A stretch of 14,874 nt of DNA from Bacillota bacterium (GCA_023435305.1 JAEYRV010000030.1:1-14874), one strand, 5' to 3'; shown: positions 1 through 7,027, counted from the stretch's first letter. Notes: generated from the letters alone by a model not told the origin. Numbers and translations: made by a program.

Positions 1-63
1 GGCTTGAAAAATTCCTTTATTCGATGTTATGACGAATAAAGGAATTTTTCAAGCCTGACCCCG
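1..63. repeat. Palindromic repeat, copy 1 (window start)
   Basis: A perfect 23-bp inverted repeat (1-23 against 33-55) surrounds the 9-nt loop ATGTTATGA and is followed by the family tail TGACCCCG (56-63). The matching head CGGGGTCA would lie outside the window. In the orientation of the minus-strand lipoprotein gene, the tail begins 3 nt after the stop codon (67-69), so the hairpin sits immediately 3' of that gene. No T-run follows on either strand within the visible sequence, so it does not look like a standard intrinsic terminator. The same core recurs at 1404, 2288, 14787 and 14815. Confidence 0.95.
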
Positions 64-66
64 CTT

Positions 67-1146
67 TTAATTTTTCACGAAACGGAACCCCGTTACATTA
101 TTTGCTTTATAGGGCAGAATATTCATGCGTATGTTTACAGTCTGACCAACTGCTGTACCTGCCCAGCTTCCACTGTGGGCAGTGCGGAAGCAATATCTGA
201 ATTCACCCGGGCGGAACCAGTCGAAACTGAACTCCATTACATTGCCGCTCATATCATATATACCCAAATGGTTTGCGTTTCCTGTAAGAGGCTTACGTCC
301 GTCTGTTCCCGCCGAACCGACAGCTTTGGTGGACCCGCCGCTGTTTTCAATATACCAGGCGACCTTCCCGGTGGTATCGGCATCACGGACGTGAGCGACA
401 GCGCCGCTTGCGGAATTTCCCCTGGTAAAATAAGGCTCGCTGTAATCATCTTCCGAGTTTATATCATTGTCTCCCTGGTACCGTGCCGCAAATGCCCACT
501 CTTCACTTGCAGGGAGGCGGAATCCGTCCGCATCGGGGTCAACGAAAGGATTATCCTGTGTTCCCGGCGTTAAAATGCAGGGATAGACGTCCGTCGAGTC
601 AACAGCCCTGATAGGGATGGTAAAAGATTCATCCGTGTAATAGGCGCATACAAGTGTAGATCCTGTTTTTGCATTATACCACTCGGTAAATGCGTTGCAC
701 CATATCATTGCATCGCGCCAGCTTATATTAGTGACCGGGTGATATTTTGAACCAACGGGCTTGCCATCCGATGAATTATCGCCGCCCTGTCTTCCTGCAT
801 GGATAAAGGTATATATTCCCGCTCCTTCACCACTTTTGACATTTCCTGAGACAGCCCAGTCATACACATCTTTCCAAAGTTCATAGGTTACTTCTGTTTC
901 TGCGATCCAGTATGGTTTTTCCACGGTATTACTAGTTGAAACTGCATCTGTGAAATCCATGGGAAATACAATATCTCCGGGAACGTAACGCATACCGAAT
1001 GAAATGCCTGAAGCGGAGAACTCCGCGCGATCCCCTGGCATTGGATCAGTAATGGATGTGGGTGCGGCATCAGTCCCGGCGCTACACCCGCATATGGAAA
1101 CAGCAATAGCAATAATTATTATTGTAGTATATAACCTCTTGATCAT
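67..1146 (-). CDS. Lipoprotein with FGE/SUMF1-like (formylglycine-generating enzyme family) domain, probably non-catalytic
   Basis: This 359-residue protein has a lipoprotein signal peptide: K3 R4, a hydrophobic run at about 7-18, then the lipobox Ile-Cys-Gly-Cys with C21 as the probable lipidated residue. It is therefore expected to be anchored outside the cytoplasmic membrane. The rest follows the FGE-sulfatase (PF03781) plan: the early VPGDIVFPM block, 'ETEVTYELW', 'HPVTNISWRDAMIWCNAFTEW', 'DGFRLPASEEWAFAAR', 'VAWYIENSGGSTKAVG' and 'LGIYDMSGNVMEFSFDWF' (294-311), ending 'GFRFV'. In true formylglycine-generating enzymes the block after GGSW carries the active-site cysteines. Here that block (GSW at 326-328 to NIRM at 338-341) has none, so a binding or structural role is more likely than sulfatase activation. 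The start at 1146 is supported by AAGGGGA (1154-1160). No sulfatase gene is nearby. The fold assignment is secure; the function is unknown. Confidence 0.85.
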   Translation of the reverse strand: MIKRLYTTIIIIAIAVSICGCSAGTDAAPTSITDPMPGDRAEFSASGISFGMRYVPGDIVFPMDFTDAVSTSNTVEKPYWIAETEVTYELWKDVYDWAVSGNVKSGEGAGIYTFIHAGRQGGDNSSDGKPVGSKYHPVTNISWRDAMIWCNAFTEWYNAKTGSTLVCAYYTDESFTIPIRAVDSTDVYPCILTPGTQDNPFVDPDADGFRLPASEEWAFAARYQGDNDINSEDDYSEPYFTRGNSASGAVAHVRDADTTGKVAWYIENSGGSTKAVGSAGTDGRKPLTGNANHLGIYDMSGNVMEFSFDWFRPGEFRYCFRTAHSGSWAGTAVGQTVNIRMNILPYKANNVTGFRFVKN

Positions 1147-1191
1147 ATATTCATCCCCTTGAGATTTTTCATAATGGCTATTCGTTCACAT

Positions 1192-1221
1192 ATTGTAAAT
1201 AATTGTTTATAATCCAGTAAA
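1192..1221 (-). promoter_or_regulatory. Possible promoter for the FGE-like lipoprotein gene
   Basis: Read on the minus strand, TTTACT (1221-1216) and TACAAT (1197-1192) are separated by 18 bp and lie about 45 bp upstream of the start codon. The -10 matches the sigma-70 consensus at 5 of 6 positions and the -35 at 4 of 6. The region is AT-rich, so chance matches are likely. Confidence 0.3.
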
Positions 1222-1300
1222 TAATAACATAATAGGGTATTACATAATACAGATTATATGCAATAATTAAGCTCTCAGTCATTAGATGGCCAAAAGTGTA

Positions 1301-1363
1301 AGGCTTGAAATATACCTTTTTCTAAATTCTGAAGAAAAGGAGATATTTCAAGCATGACTCCGA
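1301..1363. repeat. Palindromic repeat, diverged copy
   Basis: This is a degenerate relative of the family. It starts AGGCTTGAAATATACC and ends ATATTTCAAGC-ATGACTCCG, the counterpart of TTCAAGCC-TGACCCCG. The arms still pair imperfectly around an AT-rich centre (about 1322-1330). It looks like an old copy decaying in the intergenic space between the divergent lipoprotein and aldolase genes. Confidence 0.7.
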
Positions 1364-1375
1364 TTGTGTTATAAT
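1347..1375 (+). promoter_or_regulatory. Possible aldolase promoter overlapping the diverged repeat
   Basis: A perfect TATAAT lies at 1370-1375, about 70 nt upstream of the aldolase start. The hexamer 17 bp upstream, TTCAAG (1347-1352), matches TTGACA at only 3 of 6 positions and belongs to the right arm of the diverged repeat. If functional, the transcript would carry the half repeat at 1404-1434 in its leader. Confidence 0.35.
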
Positions 1376-1403
1376 CAAGGCAGCCATACATTCGCCAGAA
1401 CAT

Positions 1404-1434
1404 TGAATAAAGGAATTATTCAAGCCTGACCCCG
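1404..1434. repeat. Palindromic repeat, right-half copy abutting the aldolase Shine-Dalgarno
   Basis: Only the right arm and tail are present: TGAATAAAGG through TTCAAGCCTGACCCCG. The sequence stops matching at what would be the loop. The last G is directly followed by AGGAGA (1435-1440), the aldolase ribosome binding site. The same junction, CCCCGAGGAGA, recurs at the next gene (2353-2363). Confidence 0.9.
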
Positions 1435-1444
1435 AGGAGAGATT

Positions 1445-2302
1445 ATGTTAGTAAATTTAAATGAAGTTTTATTGCCGGCAAGGAAAGACAAGTATGCAGT
1501 AGGGCTGTTCAATACAGTGAATTTTGAAATGGCAAGGGGTGTGCTGGCCGCTGCGGAGGCACTAAAATCTCCCGTTATTATTGGTACGGCAGAAATTCTG
1601 CTGCCGTATGGACCGTTGGAGGAGCTGTCTGAATTTCTCATTCCAATGGCCAGGAAGGCATCGGTTCCGGTTGTTGTCCATTATGACCATGGACTTACAT
1701 TTGAAAAGTGTATGGAGGCGTTAAAGCTAGGTTTTACCTCAATCATGTATGATTGTTCTACCGACACATATGAGGAGAATGTCAGAAAGGTGAAGGAACT
1801 AACGGCTATAGCTCATTGCTTTGGGGCTTCAGTAGAAGGCGAATTGGGCCATGTGGGAGATAATGAGGGATCAGCAGAAGGAGCTTCTTTGTTGGAGAAT
1901 CCATCAGCGTTTTATACAGACCCGGTACAGGCAAAGGATTATGTGGAAAGAACAAAAATCGACGCATTGGCTATAGCTGTTGGAACTGCCCATGGTGCTT
2001 ATAAGCTGAAGCCGAAGCTTGATTTTGAAAGAATTGCCGCTATCCGCGATATGGTGGATGTTCCGTTGGTGCTTCATGGAGGCTCAGGCCTTTCTGATGA
2101 GGATTTTAAGCGTTCCATAGAGGAAGGTATCAGCAAGGTCAATGTTTTCACAGATATCAATGTGGCAGCTTCAGAGGCAATAAAGAAAGCTTATGCAGAT
2201 GGTAAGGATTGCATGACGGATATTATTCCTTACCAGGTGAGAGAGATCAAGAGAGCCACCGAGACCAAAATAAAGCTGTTCAGAAATCGGGGTCAGGCTT
2301 GA
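1445..2302 (+). CDS. Class II ketose-bisphosphate aldolase (FbaA/GatY/KbaY family)
   Basis: This 285-residue protein is a zinc-dependent class II aldolase, a cytoplasmic TIM barrel that cleaves fructose- or tagatose-1,6-bisphosphate (or a related ketose phosphate) to dihydroxyacetone phosphate and an aldehyde. Visible hallmarks are HYDHG (79-83, with catalytic-type D81 and zinc-type H82), EGELGHVG (131-138), GTAHG (180-184, zinc-type H183), LHGGSG (210-215, zinc-type H211) and KVNVFTDI (231-238, phosphate-binding N233). Length is normal for the GatY subgroup. AGGAGA at 1435-1440 supports the start. The last residues, RNRGQA, and the TGA stop are read from the palindromic repeat at 2288-2357, replacing the usual Gly-Ser-rich end. 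All active-site motifs precede this, so activity is probably retained. Subfamily substrate cannot be fixed from motifs. It may be cotranscribed with the next two genes, because no separate promoter is visible before them. Confidence 0.93.
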   Translation: MLVNLNEVLLPARKDKYAVGLFNTVNFEMARGVLAAAEALKSPVIIGTAEILLPYGPLEELSEFLIPMARKASVPVVVHYDHGLTFEKCMEALKLGFTSIMYDCSTDTYEENVRKVKELTAIAHCFGASVEGELGHVGDNEGSAEGASLLENPSAFYTDPVQAKDYVERTKIDALAIAVGTAHGAYKLKPKLDFERIAAIRDMVDVPLVLHGGSGLSDEDFKRSIEEGISKVNVFTDINVAASEAIKKAYADGKDCMTDIIPYQVREIKRATETKIKLFRNRGQA

Positions 2303-2357
2303 AAAATTCCTTTATTATTAGTTCTAATAATAAAGGAATTATTCAAGCCTGACCCCG
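2288..2357. repeat. Palindromic repeat, complete 70-bp copy
   Basis: This is the only copy seen complete, with CGGGGTCAGG head and CCTGACCCCG tail. Two 33-nt arms (2288-2320 and 2325-2357) pair around loop GTTC with a single A-A mismatch. The head lies inside the aldolase reading frame (CGG GGT CAG GCT TGA) and provides its stop. The tail ends directly at AGGAGA, the ribosome binding site of the 155-aa gene. Apart from 12 nt, the whole gap between the two genes is repeat. No T-run follows, so it is not a standard terminator. Confidence 0.97.
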
Positions 2358-2369
2358 AGGAGATACATT

Positions 2370-2837
2370 ATGTTTAAAAGAAACAAAGACGGCAAAAATA
2401 AGTTTGAACGGCTCAATGATGCATGCAATGCAGCTTTTGAAGGCGCTTTTAACAAGTGCAGGCTGGTCTTCGGCCGGGAAATGGTTGAAATAATTGAAAT
2501 GAAGTCGAAGCTGCTTGATGTGTTAAAATCCGCAAAAACTTCTGCTGCGCAGGAACTGCTGGCAAAAAAATTCCTGGAACTCATTGTCGTATACTTCAGG
2601 AGCATAGAAATATATGTTTCGGCGAAAAATGACAGTCAGCCTGAGGGTACCAATTCACAAGCAATGGACGAAAGAGTCGGGAAAGTGTATTCTCTGATAA
2701 AAAATCTGAATGCTCAGTTTTACAACAGCTCTGATGATTTGGCAGGTATGTCAGCTTATGATGAAGTAATAAATGAAGCAGAAGCTCTCAGTAATGTTAT
2801 TAAAGAAAACTATATCAAGTACAATAGTAATCATTGA
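2370..2837 (+). CDS. Hypothetical helical protein encoded with an SF2 helicase
   Basis: I do not recognise this 155-residue protein. It appears almost entirely alpha-helical, with charged amphipathic stretches at about 10-35, 37-56, 58-85 and 98-118, an Asn/Gln/Ser-rich break at 87-97, and a final helix at about 128-150. There is no signal peptide, transmembrane segment, nuclease or HTH motif that I can see. The start has AGGAGA (2358-2363) six nt upstream. Its stop is 15 nt before the helicase start, so translational coupling is likely, and a partner, adaptor or regulator role for the helicase is a reasonable inference. Confidence 0.85.
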   Translation: MFKRNKDGKNKFERLNDACNAAFEGAFNKCRLVFGREMVEIIEMKSKLLDVLKSAKTSAAQELLAKKFLELIVVYFRSIEIYVSAKNDSQPEGTNSQAMDERVGKVYSLIKNLNAQFYNSSDDLAGMSAYDEVINEAEALSNVIKENYIKYNSNH

Positions 2838-2852
2838 TAGAGAGACATACAC

Positions 2853-5816
2853 ATGAATATTTTTGAGGTCATGGATTTCATATATGAATTCAGAAAGCAT
2901 CAGCAAATGATGCTTGATAAGTTTGAGCAAAAATCGAAATCGAATAAAAGCAAGGTACTTAAGTTCCATTTGGTGTCCCCTCCGGGTTCAGGAAAGACGA
3001 TAGTAGGCCTGGAAATCGCAAAGAGGCTGGGAGCTCCGACGCTGGTCATCTGTCCGAATACGACGATACAGGGCCAGTGGGCTGATAAATACAAACTGTT
3101 TCTTCCCGAAGATGGGGCAGGAGAGCATAGTGATGAGCTGAGCACCAATACTCAGGCATTAAAATCCATAAATGTTTTTACATATCAAATGATGAGTGTG
3201 CCATGTGGAGATGATGATGCCATGGTAAGGGTGTCAGAAAACATATGGGCTGAAACAGTAAGCAAAAGCCAGAGTGTAAGTATTGAAGAAGCTCTTCTGA
3301 GAATTTGTAAAATGAGGGAATCAAATCCCAGGCTATATAGAGCTGAATTGTCAAAAATCAATAAAAAACTCAGGAACAATTATCTTAATGAGGCCGATTG
3401 CGAGCTTTCAAACATACTTCATCCCAACACCATAAAGCTGATCGATGAAATAAAAAAGCACAAGATCAGGACCGTGATTTTCGATGAGTGTCATCACCTC
3501 CAGAACTATTGGGCGCTTGTTATGAAGGAGATCGTAAACAGGATCGGAGCGTCAAATATTATAGGTCTGACTGCTACGCCGCCTATTGATGAGGACAAGG
3601 ATACGATCTTATATTATACGGGTTTGCTTGGGGAAATCGATTATCAGATCCCAACCCCGGCTGTTATAAAAGAAGGAATGCTGGCGCCATTCCAGGACCT
3701 TGTATATTTTTGCAAACCAACCTCAACAGAGCTCGAATACATAAAAAACTGCCATGAGAAGTTCAAATTACTGATCGATAAATTCAATAGGCAAAACAGT
3801 GATTTCTATTTCTGGATCGTGGACAGGATCGTAAAAAGAAGGCTTATTTCCGGTGAAACTCAGGAATGGAAAAGCTTCATCAATTCAAAGCCCAATTATG
3901 CAATTGCAGGAGTGAAATTTCTGCTGCAAAACAAGTATAAGATCCCCTGGGACATTACAATAACGGAGAATATGTACGAAGCAATGAACCTTGAGGATTG
4001 GATCTATCTTATTGAGGACTATGCATTGAATCTCCTGAAACTGAGTTCAAATGAAAATGACAATGATGTGTTTATTGAAATCAAGGATGCACTGAGAAAC
4101 CTGGGATATATACTGACCGAAAATGGGATAAGGGCTCACAGCTCACTTATGGACAGGGTTTTGGCATACAGCAGGAGCAAGCTCGATGCGGTCAGGGATA
4201 TATTGAAGACTGAGATATCAGCATACGGAGATAAGATCAGGACAGCAATAATAACCGATTTTGAAATATCCAATGCAGTATCCATAAAGAAGGCCGAAAA
4301 TATCATCGATGATGAATGCGGCGGAGCTATCAGCGTGATCAAAGAGCTCGTATCGGATCACATTACCGATACGCTGGACCCGGTGATGGTCACCGGAAAA
4401 AGCCTGATTTGTGATGACGATCTGGCAGACGAATATGTACGGCTGGGTTTGGAATGGGCAAAGGAGAATGCTTTTGAGATCAGCCTTTCAATAAAAGCAG
4501 AAGAGTTCGATCGGTTTGTTTCAATAGAAGGTTCAGGCAGGGATTGGAGTTCGAAAACAGCAGTACTTTTGACAACGTACCTTTTTGAGAAAGGCATTAC
4601 CAAATGTATCATTGGCACCAGAGGACTCCTGAGCGAAGGCTGGGATAGCCTGAATCTGAATACTCTCATAGATTTGTCGGTAGTAACGACCTATGCGTCA
4701 GTCAATCAGCTGAGGGGCAGGAGCATCAGAAAATCCAATGATGATCCGCAAAAAGTATCAAACAACTGGGATGTCATTTGCGTAGCTCCTGATATGGAGA
4801 AGGGCTGCAACGATCTGCAAAGGCTATATAGAAAGCATGATCAATTCTATGGGATCTGTGATGATGGCCAGATACAAATGGGTGTCAACCATATCGATCC
4901 CATACTTGGTGAAATCGATCAGGAACTTGATGATGGAAATATCAAGGCAATAAATGAAAAGATGCTGAATGCGGCAGGCAACAGAGCAAAAGCCTATGAT
5001 GCCTGGAGGATAAGGGAGCCCTTTGACAATATAGAGCTGGGATGCTCTGAAATAAAACTGCTCAGGCCAATAAGCATGAAAGCCGGCAGTGTGTATTTGA
5101 CTGAGAGAAGTATTCTGAATAAAAAAATTATCGGAAGTATAATAAAATTTACCGGAACAGTCTTATCAACTGCAGTTACGGGAGTTACTGCGGCATCTGT
5201 AATGCCGGCAGCTATTCCATTAATGGGATTTTCAACATTGATGGGATATCTGACATATACAGCTCTGAAAGATATGTGGAGCTATGGGAAAGATAACTTC
5301 TTTGGGTTATCGGTAAGATCGTGCCTTTATGATATTGCCAGGTGCACCCTTAATGCACTTTTGGAATGTGAACTGATAAGCCCGGATATCGAAGAGGACA
5401 GCCTGGTAATAACCGAAAGAACTGATGGTACGATTCGAGTATACATAAATGGCAATGATGAAGATTCCAATCTGTTCTCAACTTCATTATCTCAGGTTTT
5501 TGCCCCGATAGAAGGCCAGAGATACGCGATACAGAGGTATGAGGTGCTCGTTCCCCAAAGGGGATTGGGGAAATTCATCTATTTGTTCAGATACGGAATC
5601 GATAAATATTCTCCTATGCTTTCATCCTACCATCCTCTTCCTGATATATTTGGCATCAAAGAGAAAGCGCTGATCTTCAGGAAATATTGGAACAAATATG
5701 TAAGCCCCGGGGATGTTGTTTTTCTAAAAGGTGAAAAAGGTCACGAGGTCATTGAAAGGTTCGGAAGGATAAACTCCCTGGGGGCGAGAAGAATGAATAT
5801 GAAGATCTGGAAGTAG
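2853..5816 (+). CDS. SF2 DEAD/DEAH-family helicase with C-terminal membrane segment
   Basis: This 987-residue protein has the XPB/RAD25-like (COG1061-type) two-RecA core: FRKHQQ near 13-18, Walker A SPPGSGKT (42-49), motif Ia VICPNT (65-70), DECH box (211-214), motif III GLTATPP (238-244), a start of the second RecA domain at about 445-470 (AIITDFE), motif V IIGTRGLLSEGWDS (586-599) and motif VI QLRGRSIRK (619-627, with Q619, R621, G622, R623, R626). About 200 residues are inserted between motif III and the second RecA domain, and I cannot assign them. After the core, residues 758-806 are strongly hydrophobic and small-residue rich, consistent with one or two membrane helices, followed by a soluble tail of about 180 residues with no recognised motif. 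All ATPase motifs look intact. Substrate and role are unknown. Pairing with the 155-aa gene and the unusual membrane segment make a defence or mobile-element function possible but unproven. Confidence 0.92.
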   Translation: MNIFEVMDFIYEFRKHQQMMLDKFEQKSKSNKSKVLKFHLVSPPGSGKTIVGLEIAKRLGAPTLVICPNTTIQGQWADKYKLFLPEDGAGEHSDELSTNTQALKSINVFTYQMMSVPCGDDDAMVRVSENIWAETVSKSQSVSIEEALLRICKMRESNPRLYRAELSKINKKLRNNYLNEADCELSNILHPNTIKLIDEIKKHKIRTVIFDECHHLQNYWALVMKEIVNRIGASNIIGLTATPPIDEDKDTILYYTGLLGEIDYQIPTPAVIKEGMLAPFQDLVYFCKPTSTELEYIKNCHEKFKLLIDKFNRQNSDFYFWIVDRIVKRRLISGETQEWKSFINSKPNYAIAGVKFLLQNKYKIPWDITITENMYEAMNLEDWIYLIEDYALNLLKLSSNENDNDVFIEIKDALRNLGYILTENGIRAHSSLMDRVLAYSRSKLDAVRDILKTEISAYGDKIRTAIITDFEISNAVSIKKAENIIDDECGGAISVIKELVSDHITDTLDPVMVTGKSLICDDDLADEYVRLGLEWAKENAFEISLSIKAEEFDRFVSIEGSGRDWSSKTAVLLTTYLFEKGITKCIIGTRGLLSEGWDSLNLNTLIDLSVVTTYASVNQLRGRSIRKSNDDPQKVSNNWDVICVAPDMEKGCNDLQRLYRKHDQFYGICDDGQIQMGVNHIDPILGEIDQELDDGNIKAINEKMLNAAGNRAKAYDAWRIREPFDNIELGCSEIKLLRPISMKAGSVYLTERSILNKKIIGSIIKFTGTVLSTAVTGVTAASVMPAAIPLMGFSTLMGYLTYTALKDMWSYGKDNFFGLSVRSCLYDIARCTLNALLECELISPDIEEDSLVITERTDGTIRVYINGNDEDSNLFSTSLSQVFAPIEGQRYAIQRYEVLVPQRGLGKFIYLFRYGIDKYSPMLSSYHPLPDIFGIKEKALIFRKYWNKYVSPGDVVFLKGEKGHEVIERFGRINSLGARRMNMKIWK

Positions 5817-5936
5817 CGATTATTTTGTTTCTATTGAAATTTTTCGGGTATATTCTGTCTATGTCAATGCGTGTAGTGTTTTGTAAACCAATATCTATAG
5901 TAATATTTGCGGCATCATTTCAAAGGAGGGGCGTTA

Positions 5937-6353
5937 ATGTATTTCAAATGGAAAGATGAGTTCAATACGGGTATCGAGACTATCGATAAGCAGCACAAGC
6001 ACTTGTTGGAGATAGGGTCAAGGATATATGACCTTGCCGATGCAAATGACGGCATTGATCATTATGATGAGATCATAGCTGTCCTTACAGAACTGAAGGA
6101 TTATACGGTATACCATTTCGGATATGAAGAGAAGCTCATGGAGCAATATGGGTATGAAAACTATGAACCTCACAAGTTTCAGCACTATTTTGTAATCAAA
6201 AAGATAAACAAGTTTGAGAGCGAAGATATTGATAGTAAGCAGAAGGAAACAATAATGAACCTGGTTGGATTTATATTTGACTGGGTCACAAACCACATTT
6301 TGAAGGAAGACATGGCTTACAAGGATTTCTTTGTAAGTAACGGAGTAAAGTAG
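5937..6353 (+). CDS. Bacteriohemerythrin
   Basis: This 138-residue four-helix-bundle protein binds a di-iron centre and reversibly carries or senses O2 in the cytoplasm. It opens with the family signature W5-KDEFNTGI-ETIDKQH. All seven expected iron ligands are present: H20, H60, E64, H79, H83, H120 and D125, in the contexts DKQH, YHFGYEE, PHKFQH and NHILKED. The start at 5937 is chosen over the upstream in-frame ATG at 5907 because a strong AAAGGAGGGG (5922-5931) lies just upstream and because family members begin at this point. It stands 120 bp after the helicase with no clear terminator between, so separate transcription is plausible but unproven. Oxygen handling fits an anaerobic or microaerophilic host. 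Confidence 0.95.
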   Translation: MYFKWKDEFNTGIETIDKQHKHLLEIGSRIYDLADANDGIDHYDEIIAVLTELKDYTVYHFGYEEKLMEQYGYENYEPHKFQHYFVIKKINKFESEDIDSKQKETIMNLVGFIFDWVTNHILKEDMAYKDFFVSNGVK

Positions 6354-6365
6354 TAAAGTAGCAAA

Positions 6366-6383
6366 AGCCCTGAGCTTGTCGAA
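6366..6383. repeat. Fragment resembling a widespread CCCTGAGC-TTGTCGAA repeat
   Basis: AGCCCTGAGCTTGTCGAA matches one side of a small palindromic repeat motif seen in many bacterial genomes, whose full form continues to GGGC. Here the continuation is TTTGAGC, so the copy is degenerate. It lies between the hemerythrin and miniature flagellin genes and is unrelated to the main repeat family of this window. Confidence 0.45.
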
Positions 6384-6419
6384 TTTGAGCGCAGAGACAT
6401 ACAGTATTAAACGTAAATA

Positions 6420-6448
6420 TTGTCAAACGATGTAGAAAGGTGTATAAT
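6420..6448 (+). promoter_or_regulatory. Sigma-70 type promoter for the miniature flagellin
   Basis: TTGTCA (6420-6425) and a perfect TATAAT (6443-6448) are separated by exactly 17 bp. This gives a leader of about 100 nt before the start at 6557. I see no flagellar sigma-28 element (TAAA with GCCGATAA) here, so the gene appears to use the housekeeping sigma factor rather than the flagellar one. Confidence 0.7.
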
Positions 6449-6556
6449 TAGGTTAACATAAATTTCATCAGAATATACCTTCACTATTTATAAAATGTAT
6501 ATGTGTAATACTGCAGGATTGCTTTGATTTTGTTTACAAGGAAGGTGATTCATATT

Positions 6557-6934
6557 ATGGCAATTACGATAAATACTGATATAGCATCACTCAAAGGGCA
6601 AACGGACCTCAATGTAACTCAGAAGTCGCCGGAAGCGTCAATTCAAGGGATGTCAAGCGGGTATAAGATCAATGGACAGCCCAACGATGCCAAAGGTCCT
6701 GCTATTTCAGATGAAACGGACAGACCGGCACAGAGGTTTGATCAATTCGTTAAAACCGTTTCGGATACCATCAAAAAAAATACACAGGCCGCTGAAAAAA
6801 TCAGGCTCAGTAGTTTTGAAATGGCTAAAGATACGATGCAAACCGTCAAATCCAATCTGCTGAATCAGCCTGACACTGCTGTACTGGCGCAGGCAAATAA
6901 ATTACCGCAGGATGTATTGCACCTGCTTAGATAA
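6557..6934 (+). CDS. Miniature flagellin-like protein (N- and C-terminal D0 regions only)
   Basis: This 125-residue protein resembles a flagellin from which nearly all of D1 and the variable domains are missing. Residues 1-52 follow the flagellin N-terminus (MAITINTDIASL, SIQGMSSGYKIN, NDAKGPAISD against the usual NTNIASL, RLSSG-RIN, DDAAGLAIS). Residues 82-125 follow the C-terminus, ending VLAQANKLPQDVLHLLR, close to the canonical LAQANQ-PQ-VL-LLR. Only about 30 residues join them. Several normally invariant positions have changed (RLSSG to GMSSG, DDAAG to NDAKG, a proline in AGLAIS). The start at 6557 is supported by AAGGAAGGTGA (6538-6548); an in-frame ATG at 6524 precedes this site. It has its own promoter and terminator, arguing against a random deletion remnant. 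It could modulate filament assembly, be a chaperone decoy, or be a decaying paralog. No other flagellar gene is present. Confidence 0.85.
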   Translation: MAITINTDIASLKGQTDLNVTQKSPEASIQGMSSGYKINGQPNDAKGPAISDETDRPAQRFDQFVKTVSDTIKKNTQAAEKIRLSSFEMAKDTMQTVKSNLLNQPDTAVLAQANKLPQDVLHLLR

Positions 6935-6966
6935 TATTTCGTGAGTATTTCAATATCAAAAGTTCC

Positions 6967-7007
6967 AGGGCTGGATGCTTAATACTGAGCAACCAGCCTT
7001 ATTTTTT
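6967..7007 (+). terminator. Rho-independent terminator after the miniature flagellin
   Basis: A two-part stem pairs 6967-6974 (core GGCTGG) with 6993-7000 (core CCAGCC) and TGCT (6976-6979) with AGCA (6988-6991), around loop TAATACTG. It is followed by A and six Ts (7002-7007). It closes the flagellin-like transcription unit 20 nt before the DUF1801 gene. Confidence 0.85.
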
Positions 7008-7027
7008 CAGATAAAGGATGTGTTGAT

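Noticed and set aside
175..573. 132-codon open frame on the plus strand at the left end
   Set aside because: It lies antisense within the FGE-like lipoprotein gene and has no recognisable protein features.
2288..2357. Palindromic repeat as an intrinsic terminator
   Set aside because: The stem is long and stable, but no run of T follows on either strand; the right side runs straight into a ribosome binding site.
2853..5816. Assignment of the helicase to a named defence system (BREX, DISARM, Zorya, Gabija)
   Set aside because: Only generic SF2 motifs are recognisable; none of the expected partner genes of these systems is present.
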